A stretch of DNA of 64,000 bases from NCBI GenBank assembly GCA_012295275.1, contig CM022670.1, forward strand, positions 812,001 through 876,000, read 5' to 3'. This DNA comes from Chrysomallon squamiferum (Eukaryota; Mollusca; Gastropoda; Neomphalida; Peltospiridae). A program made the position numbers and the translations under genes. The notes beneath the pieces were generated by a model. It saw only the letters and a program-made list of their open reading frames with translations. It was not told the DNA's origin and made no database searches. Positions 49,608 through 62,745 of the stretch are shown here, piece by piece. Position 1 is the stretch's first letter. Each line of letters opens with the position of its first letter.

Positions 49608-52600
49608 CTGGAAAATCAATGTTTGGTCTGATCAGGGCTTGTCAAAATAATCAGAAATGTGCTACAAGTCTTTCTACTATACCCATCAGCAGATATCAAT
49701 AAATGAAGTGGCAACTCAGGATGCTAATACTTTTGAAGAAGACGAACAAATACTATAAACTCATTTATATGTGACAGCAAAATATAGCTGTTTTATTCTA
49801 ATTTTGCTTATGCAATAATATAGGATTTTATTAACCTAAGAATATATATAAAATAAAATAATAATAAACTAAAAATAATAATATAATAAGTTAATAACTC
49901 AATAATAAATTAATAATAATAAAAAATTAATAATCACAATTAAAAAAATAACAGAAATAATAAATTACAAAATTAAAATATACAATAATAATTTTGTATT
50001 ACATTAACAGTAAAGAGCTAATGTTTATAATACAAATTAATATAATTTAAAACATGTTATTTTCTGCAAATTAATCAGACTGAAAATATATTGCCAGTGA
50101 TAAAAAAAAGGATATTTTTTGATATTGTTAATTTTGTGCAAACACATGCACATTTAGATAGAATAAATAAAAAACCCAACACCACCAAAAAAAAGGTTGT
50201 TATCTGCATGCTAATAATTTGACATTAAAATACACAATTTATTAAAAAGTAAATTAAACAGCAAACTGAAGTGCAAACTAGATAAATAAGTACATTATAC
50301 AAAGTATTCTTGACAAGAGTGAAGCTTTCCAATCCTAGAAATTTTGTTCTGATGGATTAATTATAAAAACAATATAAAAGAATGGAATTAATTTCAAAAG
50401 CAATTTCAACTGAGTAATTAGAAATTCACTGAATAAGATGGAATTTACATAACAGGAGAACAAAATGTAAAGCATGACTACTATTAAGGATGTTTGCAAA
50501 GGAGATTTAATCAAAAACAGGTTTCATAAGTTACATATATACAGTGAATGAATGTCAACTCCTCAGTATTTGCAGTTATTTAGCATTAGTCACATATTTA
50601 TTGTATAATTGTGATTTTAAAGGCAAAAGCTCTGAGTTTCTTTGTTTGATTAGTAACATGTGATCTTTTACCTTAATGTCCTACAGAGCAAGAAAAGATA
50701 TACTACAATATTTGATAAACCTTTCATATGGCATTGAAGCAGACAGTGTAAAGTATAACAATAAATAGTCTGGCTTTGTGATTTATTTGGAGATTTCTCA
50801 CACACACACACACACACACACACACTTCAACATTTTAAAATAAAATGCTCTTTTTTGTATCTATGATTATAGAGATACATACATAAAAAGAAAAAACATC
50901 CTTTTTTTCATTTCATTTTTGAAAAGAGGTTTTTAAATTGCAGTAATAATAAATACATTTCTTTTAAAAATATATAAAAACAATCATCTTTATGAGCTCC
51001 CAATAAAATACCCAACTTAAAACTGATATGGCCAAGTGAAATGAGCCAAATCTCTGCTTTATCTCAGTAACGCTGGAGTCAAGTTGCAGCTGCATGGTGG
51101 CAACATATACCAACTGCTTATATAACATGTTCAATGAAGGCAGATAAATTCATTATTTCAGAGTTGTGGGTAAATGAACAAAATATATTAAAGAAAATAT
51201 AAGGCAAGACATATAAAATCAGATCTGAAATCAGATCTGATTCCAATATTTTTATATTGCAAAATATGTGCTTGGTAAAATCAAATGAAATAGAAATATC
51301 CATACTCAGATTTTTTAATATTAACTTCTAAATTGAAAATTATTATTGTTTATAATTTTAAGTAAAACTATTGTTCAAGGGTTTTTTGGTTAATCCTTCA
51401 GTCATGATATAAATACCACATATCAACTGTCACAACAAAGAAAAAAAGAAAAGAAAATGAGAGTAAAATAATCACATGCAAACACAAAGAATAATTTGTT
51501 TAGGAAAGGATTCAGCTTATCAAAAATATTTTGCCATTTATTGTGAAACTGCTTCAGACATGATTAATTACTAATGAACTAGGTAGGAAAATGTATGAGC
51601 TGACACAATGAACATATTTTGTTTTCTTATATTAAAGAAAGCAAGCTGCAGGTTTTATTTTTTATTTTATTTCTTCTTCTTAAAACTAGTCAGACAATTT
51701 GGATGAACATACATGTTACCAATAATATCCAATACTAATTATCTGACAAAATTAGTAATTAACATATACAATTTTTATTTTAATAATTCCCAAGCATATT
51801 CCTGTAGTTTTTTTGTTTGTTTGTTTATTTGTTTGTTTTGTTTATTGTTGTTTTTTAAAATTTATTTGTGTTTGTATGAATGTATGTGTTATAGGTAATA
51901 CACCTGTTTGTATTAGGTATCAAATATATAATTACTGTCAAACCACATTAAGCAACCATAAACAAAGACCAGATAAAGTCACCTCCAATTAAAAGCAAGT
52001 CTATGTTACATGTGCTTTCCAAATGGAAGAATATTTTAATATTGATAAACAAGCTTGGAAGTATTAATAAACAAGAGAAAATTATTACTGACTTTCAAAA
52101 TAAATCTGGTTATTAATTAATTTTTTATACATTTTATTATTTTACTTGTATTAAATGTGTATATGTACATGTTCACATAGACTAATAAGGCATTCTGGTA
52201 ACATACTTAGCATTATCCTCAACTAAATCTGTCAGTTCAGTCTTAATAGATTTTGTGTGATCAATAATAACCCATTTCAGTGACTCATTCGAACACACTA
52301 ATACATGCACAATTATAATCTTTTAAATAATGCTGGATACTATTAATATAATTTTGATTGGAATATTTTTCTTTGTTTGTGTTTTTTTTTTTTTTTTTTT
52401 TTTTTAATTTATTTTTCTTTTGTTATTGTTTTATTTGTTACTGTTTAAATTTTATTTTCAATAATTTTAATTCTAAAGTAATTATTCCTAAAATTGAAAT
52501 TTCATAATTTTAAAAAATGTTACCATTCTTTCATATTTTTAATTTATTGAATATTTTTTTTTTTTTTTAATAATTCACAAGAGAAACAAAATATAACTGA

Positions 52601-53126
52601 AGTTATAAATAATATAAAATCAAATTATATAATCTGTGAATAAAAATAAGAAAAGCAAATTTGATCTGATGCAAAAACTTATATTTCATTTATGATTTAT
52701 ATTAAAGAAATGGACTGAAGTTCTTTGTACAGTGCTTTCCTAGGGTAAACTTAATTTACAGATGGCAGATTAGAGATTCAGCTTGAATGTATGTAGAATA
52801 TTTCTAAATTAATGATTACTATGTACAAGTCTGAAATAGAGAACATTCAAATTTATGTTTGCTGTGAATTTAATTCAGTATTACTGACACTTACTGTCAG
52901 TGTTGCCTTATTAAATTTTTAATATATATATATATTCTTTTCAGATTTGGTTGTTATTGTTTTATACAACTTTAAATGTGAAATATAATAAGGTCTGTTT
53001 GAAGCTTACAATAATCTCTGTCAATGTATTGTTACATACAGTTCTTTATATATATTATAACTTATATAAAACTATATTCTAAACTATAACTCTGGATGAT
53101 TTTTTCTGATTTTCCCAAATATATAT

Positions 53127-53219
53127 CATCAGATAGTATTTATGATGGAACTACATTGCACTTTATCACTGAAATATATATATATATATATATATATGAA
53201 ATGATAAAATATATTTTCC

Positions 53220-53254
<35 letters not shown>

Positions 53255-53310
53255 CAGTGATAAAGTGCAATGTAGTTAAATCATAAATACTATCTCAGTA
53301 TCTGATGATG
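53127..53310. repeat. Inverted repeat with (TA)n centre, hairpin or MITE-like
   Basis: The left arm 53127-53190 (CATCAGATAGTATTTATGAT, then ACTACATTGCACTTTATCAC) recurs as its reverse complement at 53250-53310. The match is near-perfect apart from a GG/TT change and about nine extra bases in the right arm. The two arms enclose two TA runs. No transposase is present. It could be a miniature inverted-repeat element or a local snap-back duplication. Confidence 0.85.
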
Positions 53311-53583
53311 TAAAAAAAATCTATAAACTGCATAACCATATTAATGTAAAAGAGATAACATTGTTAGTTCAGACTATGAAATTAATTTCTTATTTTATAA
53401 CAAATTAATTTAGTTATTTCAATATTTCTATTACTTCAGCTTCAAAAATTCAAATGCAGTGGCATGAATTGATAAAATTATCTTAAATCTAATAATAATA
53501 ACTAATATTGTAATAAGAGAAACGATAGATTTAACAAAAACTATTAAATTATTAATTACTTTGTGATACCAATGCGAAAGCAT

Positions 53584-53633
<50 letters not shown>

Positions 53634-53916
53634 TTTTAAAATATCTGTAAGACAGTTCATAAGGAAGAACCTTTTTAAGCTTCAAAACGAAACTTCCTTC
53701 TAAGTTCTTTAAACAGGAAATCGTTTGCAGTGATAGCAGGTGCGCGGTAATAAATATGATTTCAAAAGTACAAACGTAAGAATACACATATGAAGTATTG
53801 TTTGTAATTTAAATTTCATATTATATATATATATATATTTTTTAATTATTCAGCCATATAAGTATATAGCATTAGAAATAATATAATTCAGGAAATAATA
53901 AGCCCGCAGTGATAAA

Positions 53917-56900
53917 ATGGCGACTACCATAGCAGTTCAGACTAGGAAAAGTCGACGGGGTAATTATATTTAGAGAAATTATAATATACCTTAAATAATT
54001 AGTTTAAATAGCAAATATTGTGGTGTAGACAAGAATGCTCACTGCAGTGTATTTTGATCTTGCAGATACAGATAATTAACATACTTCATCAGTTCATGAT
54101 CATCTTTTTCAATTTTATAAATTTTAGAATTTCAATTTCTGGAAAAAAAAAAAAAAAAATGTATATATATATATATATACATTTGACATACAATATTAAT
54201 ATGTTAACTTTTATATTTTAATCTCAACATTTAAACAAAAAAAAGTTATCTAAAAAATAAAATCAAATAAAAATGATTTGCATGATAATGATGATTCACA
54301 AATAAAATGCTTATGATTTCGTCTCTAGACCAAGTCTAGTGTAAGCAACTTCGGTCGCCACTTTACATTTATAGGATAAACAAAAATCCAGGTAAAAATA
54401 TAATCAAATAAACAAACAAATAAATAAATGTTAGTAATAATAAGATAAGTCATCAGAGAATGAGAGATTGTAAAAATATAATAATTAGCTAAACTAATCA
54501 TCTAATGAGTAATGAGTAACATCAAATTATTGTTATGCATTTAATAAAAATACAGAACAATTCATGAAACTGTAAATTAAAACTGATTCAATTAAGACAT
54601 AAGAATATTATAATTTTATAGACTACTTATTATCTGGAATTAACACTAATGCAATAACATAATTAATTAATCTCATTCTATGTGGTCTTAACATCTCAAT
54701 TCAAATACTGTCCCCAAAAATTTCCATCTAACTTTACTGATGTATAAAACGTATGAAATCCATGCCAGAACACCAGAAAAAATAAAAATAAAAAAATGAA
54801 CCTGTATCTATTTGATCATACTAAAATGTTTTGTATTCCACAAATATATATTTTACAAAAAGTATATAAATTGTTTTCAGATGTTGTAGCTTACAGTGAA
54901 CTGGCTGTTCGTCAAAATGCTGCTATAATTGAGTATTGTCGAACATCATTATCAGCATTATCTGGGGCCACAGCAGGAATACTGGGATTAACAGCACTTT
55001 ATGGATTTGCATTCTACTTCATTACAGCATTTTTATTATCAGTAAGAAGTTTTATAGTTACTAATACTAATAAGTGCTTTGGGGGGGGGGGTAATTTATT
55101 TTCCAGATTTAAAACACAAAGAATATTGTTACACATAATTTAATCTTGTTTTACCATTTAATGCAAATAATGTATTATTTTAATTACTTTGGAGATTCTA
55201 GTGTTTTATATTATTTACATTATTAGCTAGTGTTAGTTCTATAGAAATAGAATGCTATCATCTGGAAGTGGAATGTAAAATTAATTTAAAACAAAATAAA
55301 GATGTTAAATATTAATAGATGAGAAAATTTCACATTGCAAAAAAATATACACAATGTATTTCTTTTTTAATTTGTTATTATAAATAATATACCTGGAATG
55401 CTAGGGATTTCATAATCAATCAGAAAATACAAACATTTATTATTATTTCTTAATTCTTGAAAAAAAAGAAGAATAAAGGAACTTTGATATTTAAAATTCA
55501 GAACTATGGATAATGAGGAAGAAAAGTTATTTAATACTTGTTTTGTTATTTGTTTTATATATAATAAGAAATCCCATATATATTTGTTTCTTTTTGTTGT
55601 TTAACTTTCTGTCAGTCTCTTAATCAATTAATGATAACAAATATATCAAAGTAACATAAATACATATTTATGTTTATTAAAAAACATAATTAAAATAAAA
55701 TTTTACAGATATAATTTTACATTCATCCATATTGCTGTATATCTCATAAATAAAATAATAATTTAAAAAAATATATATATTTTTCTTTCATTTGTTTTCA
55801 GATGATGCTTCTGTTCAAAGCAGGGTCTCGGTGGAACAGTCAGTTTGTCAACAGAAGATCTCTACTGATGAGTGGAGTTTTTGGTGGCCTATTTGTATCC
55901 TTAAAACACTACAAACCAAAAAGAATTCAGGCAGTTTACTTTAACATAAGGCAGTTAAGCATGAAGATGTCATTTTAGAAAAATCATTGATTTAAATGAG
56001 TTGTCATAAAACATGTTTTACTGCTTTTTCAACACCTTTTCCTTGTATATCAGAATTTGTAGGAAAATGTAATTAAAAGCTTTATCACATAAATATTACA
56101 TAGGAGAAGATAATACAAATACAGGTTTGGTGCAAATCAGCATGTTTGTCTAATCAATCTATCATAACAGCTTCTAAATGTTTTTCTATTTCACAGTAAT
56201 GGTTTTCACATATAATTTAATATTAATAGATAAAAATTATTGTTTTCACCTTATTTATTACTTTTAAGACATTAATCTATTTGCTTTATTGTTCTTTTAC
56301 ATTATAAAATTTATTTTAATAATCTTTAACGGTATCATAAAGATCTGATTGATCGAGATATAAGACTGATACTTTGTATAATTTTTTGTATCATTTACAT
56401 GAATGTGATGGTTAATTATTTCATTAATAACATTGATGTAAATTATGAATTTGATATTTTCCTTAACTCATTTTTCAGACATATGTTTTGTTTTGGACGT
56501 ATCCTTTGAAATACTCCTTTTTTGTTGTTATTTTTAAAAATGATTATTATAATTATTTTAATTTTATCAAATGTTTTTTCATAAAACAAACATTTTTTTT
56601 TTATTGTAATAAGAATTTGAATTAAATGTAGATATATAATTTTATCACTATACAGTTTTAATGACTCTAACTGTATTTGTGAGGCACATTTGCAGTTCTC
56701 TACCTTTAATGTTCCAAATGAACCTTTAAAACCAAAGAAATATAAAAATTCTCACCATATGTAAATGTTGAAAGGTATTTACATTTTATTATTGTTTTAA
56801 TTTCAGAATTCTATGACTGTTTTGAAAATTTAATACCATGCATTTTTTTTCTGTAAATATAAAAAATTAAAAACAAAATTCTGTACAGTATTTAAATCAA

Positions 56901-57020
56901 GGCAGTTAGAGCATTTTATTTTGCACCAAAAATATTAAATGCATCATCAGTTTTTCATTTCAGAAAGTGTTTACCTTAATCATTTAAAGATTTTTATATG
57001 GAATGGTTCATGTCTACTAG
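53917..57020 (+). CDS. EMC6: ER membrane protein complex subunit 6
   Basis: EMC6 is a small multi-pass subunit of the EMC, which inserts tail-anchored and multi-pass proteins into the ER membrane. Exons are 53917-53959, 54881-55041, 55802-55894, 56479-56498 and 56990-57020 (TAG). Phases agree at every junction and the product is 115 residues, close to the usual 110. The N-terminus [14 protein letters not shown] is divergent and polar. It is followed by conserved [20 protein letters not shown], the first membrane segment [17 protein letters not shown], a loop with SRWNSQF, and the C-terminal segment GVFGGLFTYVLFWTFLYGM ending HVY. The start context AAAATGG is strong. The fourth exon is only 20 nt. 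I am sure of this identification. Confidence 0.97.
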
Positions 57021-57099
57021 GAGCTATACTGGAACATGCTGGTCAAGTCATTGTTTGTTCTCATTTCAAATCAACTTTCATTGTTCTGTGTAAATATTT

Positions 57100-57105
57100 A
57101 ATAAA
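57100..57105 (+). terminator. EMC6 polyadenylation signal
   Basis: AATAAA lies 80 nt after the EMC6 stop codon, with GT-poor AT-rich sequence and then TTCTTGTTTC beyond. Confidence 0.65.
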
Positions 57106-58446
57106 ATATTAATTACATTGTACAATCTTCTTGTTTCTTGGCCATAAAATATTAATTAATTTTTAAGCAAGTTAATTTTTTTTTAACAATATTAATTTGA
57201 AAATATTTAGTTTACTTATTTAAGAAAAAAACACCTATATTTTGTAAGGTGTGCAAGAGAGGAAAACTGTTTCATCTAAAAGTTCATAATTAACTAATTC
57301 ATTGTTTATATTTATTTTTCAATACACCATCTTTGATACATCATGAAGACACCATAAAAAGAACTGATCAGGTGATTCCTGGGCAGTGTTTTCATAATAC
57401 ATCGGTTTGTTTTTCAGTATAGAAATTGATTTAAAAAAATAATGAAAACAGATTATCAAAATAAATGTAATTTATTGAAAAAAACAAGAATAATTATCAC
57501 AGGTGTCAGCACAGCTGAATGGCACATCAAGAAACTGATGAAAAAACTAAACTTAAAAATATGTTTTTTAACTATAAATGAAATGTTTACAAAATTCAAG
57601 ATTCACAATTGTTTCCAAAATAAATATTAATATTGATATTGTTGAACAAAGGCATATTCTTGTTTATTTATAAATATATATATATTTTTTTAACTTTATT
57701 CCTTTATCACATAAAAGAAGATTTCAAAAAGTTCTACATAAATAACAACACCACCACCAAACTATCAAACAAAAATACAATCAAAACTTTTAAGAGAAAA
57801 TAAACTGTATAAAGTCAAAAACAGAATTGTAATCAAATAAATTAACATTTTTACAATAATCAACAAAAGCAATACCCAATAATAAATATTTATTAAAGAA
57901 ACCACCATTAAAGGTTACATGCAAATATAAATGAAGTATTTTAAAAATAAATATATATATATATGTATATTTATAGAAAGTTTATGGTAAGAAAAAACTA
58001 CAATGTCATTTGAGATTTTTAACCTGTTACAAATTGTACATTTTTGCTTTATTTACTTTTTGTTTTTTATTTATTTAACTATCACCTTATTTCTTGGTTC
58101 AGTTTACAGAAGATGATTTAATATCTTAAATACCTGAAAGTAATGCAGAAAAAGGAAAAAAAAAAACACAAAAACTCATTTTAATCAAATCAAATCTAGA
58201 ATAGGATATTGTGATTTTAATGAATAAATCCAGTAAAAAATCATGTTAAAATTCTTTAAAAAAAGAAAAAGAAAAAAAAAAAGAAAGTTGGATCATCTGC
58301 AATCATGTAACAATTCTTCAATTTGGCTTTCATGCAATTATTTCTGAAATGTTACTTTCGACACTATTTAAAAACTGTAATATTAACTAGAAAAATATAA
58401 AACAGAAATACCAGTAACATCTAACTGCCTGACAACATGAAACATA

Positions 58447-58490
<44 letters not shown>

Positions 58491-59370
58491 TATACAGAGA
58501 TAAGTTAAAAACAAAATTCAAAAATTCAAACAGTACATCATTCTTTAATCATGACAAACTGCAGAAAAGTACTGGTCCTTATACTGTCTGTATAAAATTA
58601 TCATGTACATAACTTTATCTTTTCTTTTTTCTTTTGTAAGTGAATTTTGTAAATATTCTGCAATTGTGTGTAACTTCATAGCAAAACCAAACTCCATTAC
58701 ATAATTGTTTTAGGAACCATCTGTTGTGTATCCCTATCCCCCTTTAAACCCCCCCCAACAACAATTAATAACCTAACTTTAATAAGCATAAAAATCAAAT
58801 ATTAAAAATTTAATGAAAAAATTAATATTGGTTTAATTCCAATACAGTATGACCATATTAGTATGTACAATTTATTTATTTAATAAATATTAAAGCAACT
58901 TCACTGAAATTTATTTAAAAAAAAAAAAAAAAAAAAATCAAGAAGTAAAAAGATAGACAAAACTAACAGCTCAGAAAATGTTATTTAACAATTTTCAGAG
59001 GTTCTTTATTTTAAAATACATATTACTGAAGTAGGGAGTGTAAACTTGTAATACTGATAAAGAAAGATTCAGCTGCATTGTTTTAATTGTTCAGATCTAT
59101 TACGCGTGAAGAATTTTTGTATTCTGGATTAAACTGGTTCGTTCATTAATTTTCAAATGCTAACATGAAAATAAAATTAATTACTTAAATAGAAATTTCT
59201 CTGAACTTTTTTTTTTTTTATATTTTTTTTATGCAATTATGTATAAATAATTAAATAACTTTAATAAAGTCCACTCAATAAGTCTAAGTGTAACATTTCT
59301 TTCTCTATGAAACAAAATATATATATCAGATACTGTCAAAATGATTAGATCATCTATTTCCTTTGTTCTG
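57106..59370. other. Intergenic AT-rich DNA
   Basis: Holds (AAT)n at 58450-58491, a short C-run near 58750 and A-runs. If the minus-strand exon at 59371 is real, its 3' UTR lies here. Nothing else was seen. Confidence 0.6.
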
Positions 59371-59440
59371 TTATGATGACACTTCAGTTTTGGATAGGAT
59401 GTTGTCTGTTTTAGGCAACATTGCCTCAGTTTCACTGAAC
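59371..59440 (-). CDS. Possible terminal coding exon of an unknown minus-strand gene
   Basis: After a good acceptor (TTTTTATTATAG) the minus strand reads FSETEAMLPKTDNILSKTE and ends VSS, TAA. The composition is polar and protein-like and the base composition is less AT-rich than its surroundings. I could not find convincing upstream exons within the window, so this may be chance. Confidence 0.28.
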
Positions 59441-59589
59441 CTATAATAAAAAATAAAAAAAATAATTATTAATTAAACAACCTCTATCAGTGATTTAGGC
59501 AGGGATGTCTGATCAGCACAAATCTTAGCAAAAGATGATTAGGTGGAACCAGAAATCATCAGGATGGACTATACTAGATAGATTAGAGA

Positions 59590-59950
59590 GTAAATGTGTC
59601 AGGTATTTATACGATGGAAATGCAACCATATATGACTTTAATTCAGTTAAAAAGCCACAAATCACATGAACAGATACACCAGCCTACTTAGATGTTACAT
59701 TGGACAAAAGGCTCTGATGGACATCACAAATTAAAAAAAATGGAAAATAAGGCAACAAAACTATGGCTGTGGTAAAGTTATGGCACAAAGTGAGAGTTAA
59801 TTGTAGACTATACAGTATGAATTGAGCAACAAAAGCTAACACAGCAAGACTAGCAAAAAACAGCCTCCACTTAAAACAGCCCCAGTCTCTAAAATGGAAA
59901 ACATTAAAAGATAAAATACACATGATGAAAGATGGGAAGAAAAATTCCTT
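59590..59950 (+). mobile_element. Decayed non-LTR retrotransposon reverse-transcriptase fragment
   Basis: In the plus frame near 59680 the sequence reads PAYLDVTLDKRL, stop, then IKKMENKATK. This matches the common LINE reverse-transcriptase motif YLGVTLDR-L with a following K-rich helix. Further on, VDYTV and KLTQQD recall the EYA-P-W/KLD-VQN region, and KWKTLKDK the tail after it. Several stops and frame changes show it is dead. Clade cannot be fixed; I or RTE-like elements are plausible. Confidence 0.5.
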
Positions 59951-60539
59951 TGATTCATTATGTTAAAATATGTTTGCTTCAGTATTATGTTCTTATATCA
60001 GACTGCTTACTTAATTTAATATTTATTTAAAAACCACAGATGAGTAACATTTATAAAATACAATAATCAAGAAACTTAATTAGGTGAATGATGTCACCAT
60101 TTAATACAAAATATTTAATATACCACATTGCCACATTTAGTAAGGTTGGAAATATGATTTATTACTATTTTTCAAGATAATATGCCTGAGTTATTTAGTT
60201 TATGATTGTTTTGTAATGTATATGAATACTGATTGTGTGTATTACTATTATTTAGTGTATGAACCAAATACTCAAAATTACATGTGTAAACAATGTTGAA
60301 CATCAAAAAGTAAATAAATTACAACATGCAAACAGATGAATGCCATTATGGCACAAACATAATTAACTACATATTCTAGCATAACTAACATGCTACAATT
60401 ATTTTAGATAAAATGTTGGAGTTATTTAATAAAATATATTAATGTAACTATTTTATAATATAATTAAAGACAATCCACACTGATGATTAATTCCAGACTG
60501 TCATTTGCTTGTTTTTGATTGTCTTAGTTCTTAGATCAA

Positions 60540-61650
60540 ATACCGACCAGAAATGGGATACTTATAGTTCTTGGCCTTTTGTTTTCATTTTGCCAGAAAG
60601 ACCATAGCAAGCGTGCTTGGTGTGATACCAACTGTGAAGTAAAGTAATTGTGAGTACAATATTGTGTTTCATTCCTATGCTGACTGGAGAGGAGATATGT
60701 GTGACTTGCTAACCATATCATAGCGGTTATACCTAAAAGCAAGGACATCTGGGGCATCATTACTGCTGACAATGCAACCAGAGATCTGTTAGTCACAGTA
60801 GGTATTGCATCATCCCTGAATGATTCCCCTGATCATACACCACTCTTTCATTGTGGACACCCTCTTGCAGTATGTTGAGATAGTGTTGAGTCCCATCTAC
60901 TCAGTTTGGTACAACACTACCATAAAATCAAGTGAGAAAACTTTAAAAATTAAATTAGAAAACCAAACTGCGCCAATTCGACACCCACAACTTAAAGTTC
61001 ACTGTTCATTACCGTGACCAGCTGGAGGTCTGTTTCCAAAGTGACAAGCCAGGGCACCAAAGAAGTGAATGTAACCTGATGCCAGCTTTCACTTTTGCGC
61101 TGGCCACCCCAACTGCACCTCAAAGCAGTGCAAAGATTAGAGACAGAAAAGAAGGCAGTAGAATCAGACTTGAGACATAATGATAATAACCAGTTCACAA
61201 ATTCATGACCCACACATCCCTCGTCTACCCCTGTTGCCATCGCTGTCAAAACCAAAACCTGGTTATGATATGTTGTGTTCTTTTGTGTGTTCCAGCTATG
61301 TGCATATTCATGTGTCATGGACAGTTATCAACAAATTCTGTATAAACCTCCCCATGACAGTTTGACTGTAGCACACAACATGAACACTTATGTAGAGAAA
61401 GACTGAATTTAGTCAGACATATGGGACGAACAACCTTTTGGTTTTTGCTGGTTGTTCAACCAGAACAGCATTTTTTTGGCCAAATAAAAGACTTTCAAGA
61501 CAACTTTCCGCGACTGTTATTAAAGACATTAATGAATGATGAACCCTTTGATGGTGACTCAGATGCCATCTTTTGTATCTATGTTGGTGATGAGAACAAA
61601 GACATACACAAATTTATTATTACAAACTTACAAAGAAGCATTGTTTAATA
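60540..61650. other. Coding-like but unassigned patch
   Basis: Base composition is visibly more balanced than in the rest of the window, and several frames are open for 60 to 108 codons on both strands (minus 61318-60992; plus 61421-61648, containing MNDEPFDGDSDAIF). No single frame spans the patch and I recognise no family. It may be a decayed transposon or a pseudogene. Confidence 0.35.
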
Positions 61651-62553
61651 TCCAATGGGAAACTACTTTCAATGAAAGCATAAATTGAAAAAATGTTTGG
61701 CAGACATGAAATTTTGGCTTAATAATTTTTATTTTATATATAAAATGACATGTTGTTGGTGTCAGAAAACATCTTTTTGACTGGAAGACTGAGCCCATTC
61801 CACAGTGCCTAGTGTGTGAGGGGTGGTTCGGTATGGACTCAGCCTTGCAACGTTTTATTTTCTCTGCAGGTAAAACTAAATCATTTATTTAACGCATTGA
61901 ATCCATTTTCAAAAAATGTTTTTGCATCAAATTCAAATCAAATCCAAATAAAATGAATTTTGGAATTAAGCAAAAACCTGGGAATTATGCATCAAATTCT
62001 CTGGAGTAAAGTGATATGGATAATTTGGACTACACAAACATTATTAGAGGGAGATAAGCCTTGTAATGAAATGGCACTTTTTAAACAGTTTATTCTAGGG
62101 TTGAAATTGAATATTTTGCTGCATTGGAACAGGCCAACACTGGTGACATTACATACCAGTTATGAAAATTAGTGGAAAAAATGCACAAAATGTAGAAAAA
62201 CTAGGCCTGGACCTTCCAGCTTCAATAGCCAGGTCCACAGGCCAGGTTAGCATTTTTAAACATGCATGAATATATCTTTTATAATGAAACATGCACATAT
62301 ACTTTTAACATTCAAGGTGAACGTGGTCAACTGTAAACTGGTTATTCACAAATAAATGCGGCAACCAGTGAATTGTCCAGTAGTGCCTGAAGAGTAAAAA
62401 AAAAAAAAAAAAAAGTTTGCACTCTTATGAGGCAAAGAGGAGAAAAAAAAAAAAAAAAAAAAACCCTAAATATCAAAATTTAAAATAATAAATGTAGAAA
62501 TATCTTCCATAAAAATAAATAACTAATTTTGGGGTTTTAATTTTCTCCCAAAA
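61651..62553. other. Stretch between the unassigned patch and U2
   Basis: AT-rich with two A-runs (62397-62414 and 62442-62462). Nothing coding was recognised. Confidence 0.6.
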
Positions 62554-62745
62554 GGGAGTGGGCCATTCCCGGAAGTACTGCAATACCGGGTCAACCCGTG
62601 GCAAAGGCGGAGCAAGCCCCTGACACTTCGCCTAGTTCCAAAAATCAGTTTAATATCGATGTCCCCCAATGGGGGACGTATCAGATATTAAGCTGATAAG
62701 AACAGATACTACACTTTGATCTTAGCCAAAAGGCCGAGAAGCGAT
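62554..62745 (-). ncRNA. U2: U2 spliceosomal snRNA
   Basis: U2 pairs with the intron branch point in the major spliceosome. The minus strand starts ATCGCTTCTCGGCCTTTTGG, the invariant 5' end, followed by the branch-point recognition GTAGTA (62712-62707) and the U6-pairing region. Stem-loop IIb is a perfect hairpin, GTCCCCCATTGGGGGAC (62677-62661). The Sm site GATTTTTGGA is at 62646-62637. The 3' part contains the conserved CGGTATTGCAGTAC of stem-loop IV. The length of about 190 nt is usual. No element is missing, so the gene could be functional; only one copy is in the window. Confidence 0.96.

Larger units (their letters stand above)
44144..53916. other. Region between the Kelch gene 5' exons and EMC6
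   Basis: Mostly AT-rich DNA with simple repeats: (TA)n at 44997, ATT at 45212, (AC)n at 50800-50825, T-run at 52383-52406 and AAT at 53588-53632. A patch at 44460-44860 is less AT-rich and may be a control region for the exon at 43952. The first exon and promoter of the Kelch gene may lie here. No other gene was recognised. Confidence 0.5.

Noticed and set aside
54796-55143. Single 115-codon open frame at EMC6 exon 2
   Set aside because: The frame runs from intron sequence through the exon and past a good GTAAGA donor; only 54881-55041 is exon.
59684-59923. 79-codon minus-strand frame resembling a membrane segment
   Set aside because: It is the reverse strand of the decayed reverse-transcriptase fragment, and hydrophobicity arises from the T-rich complement.
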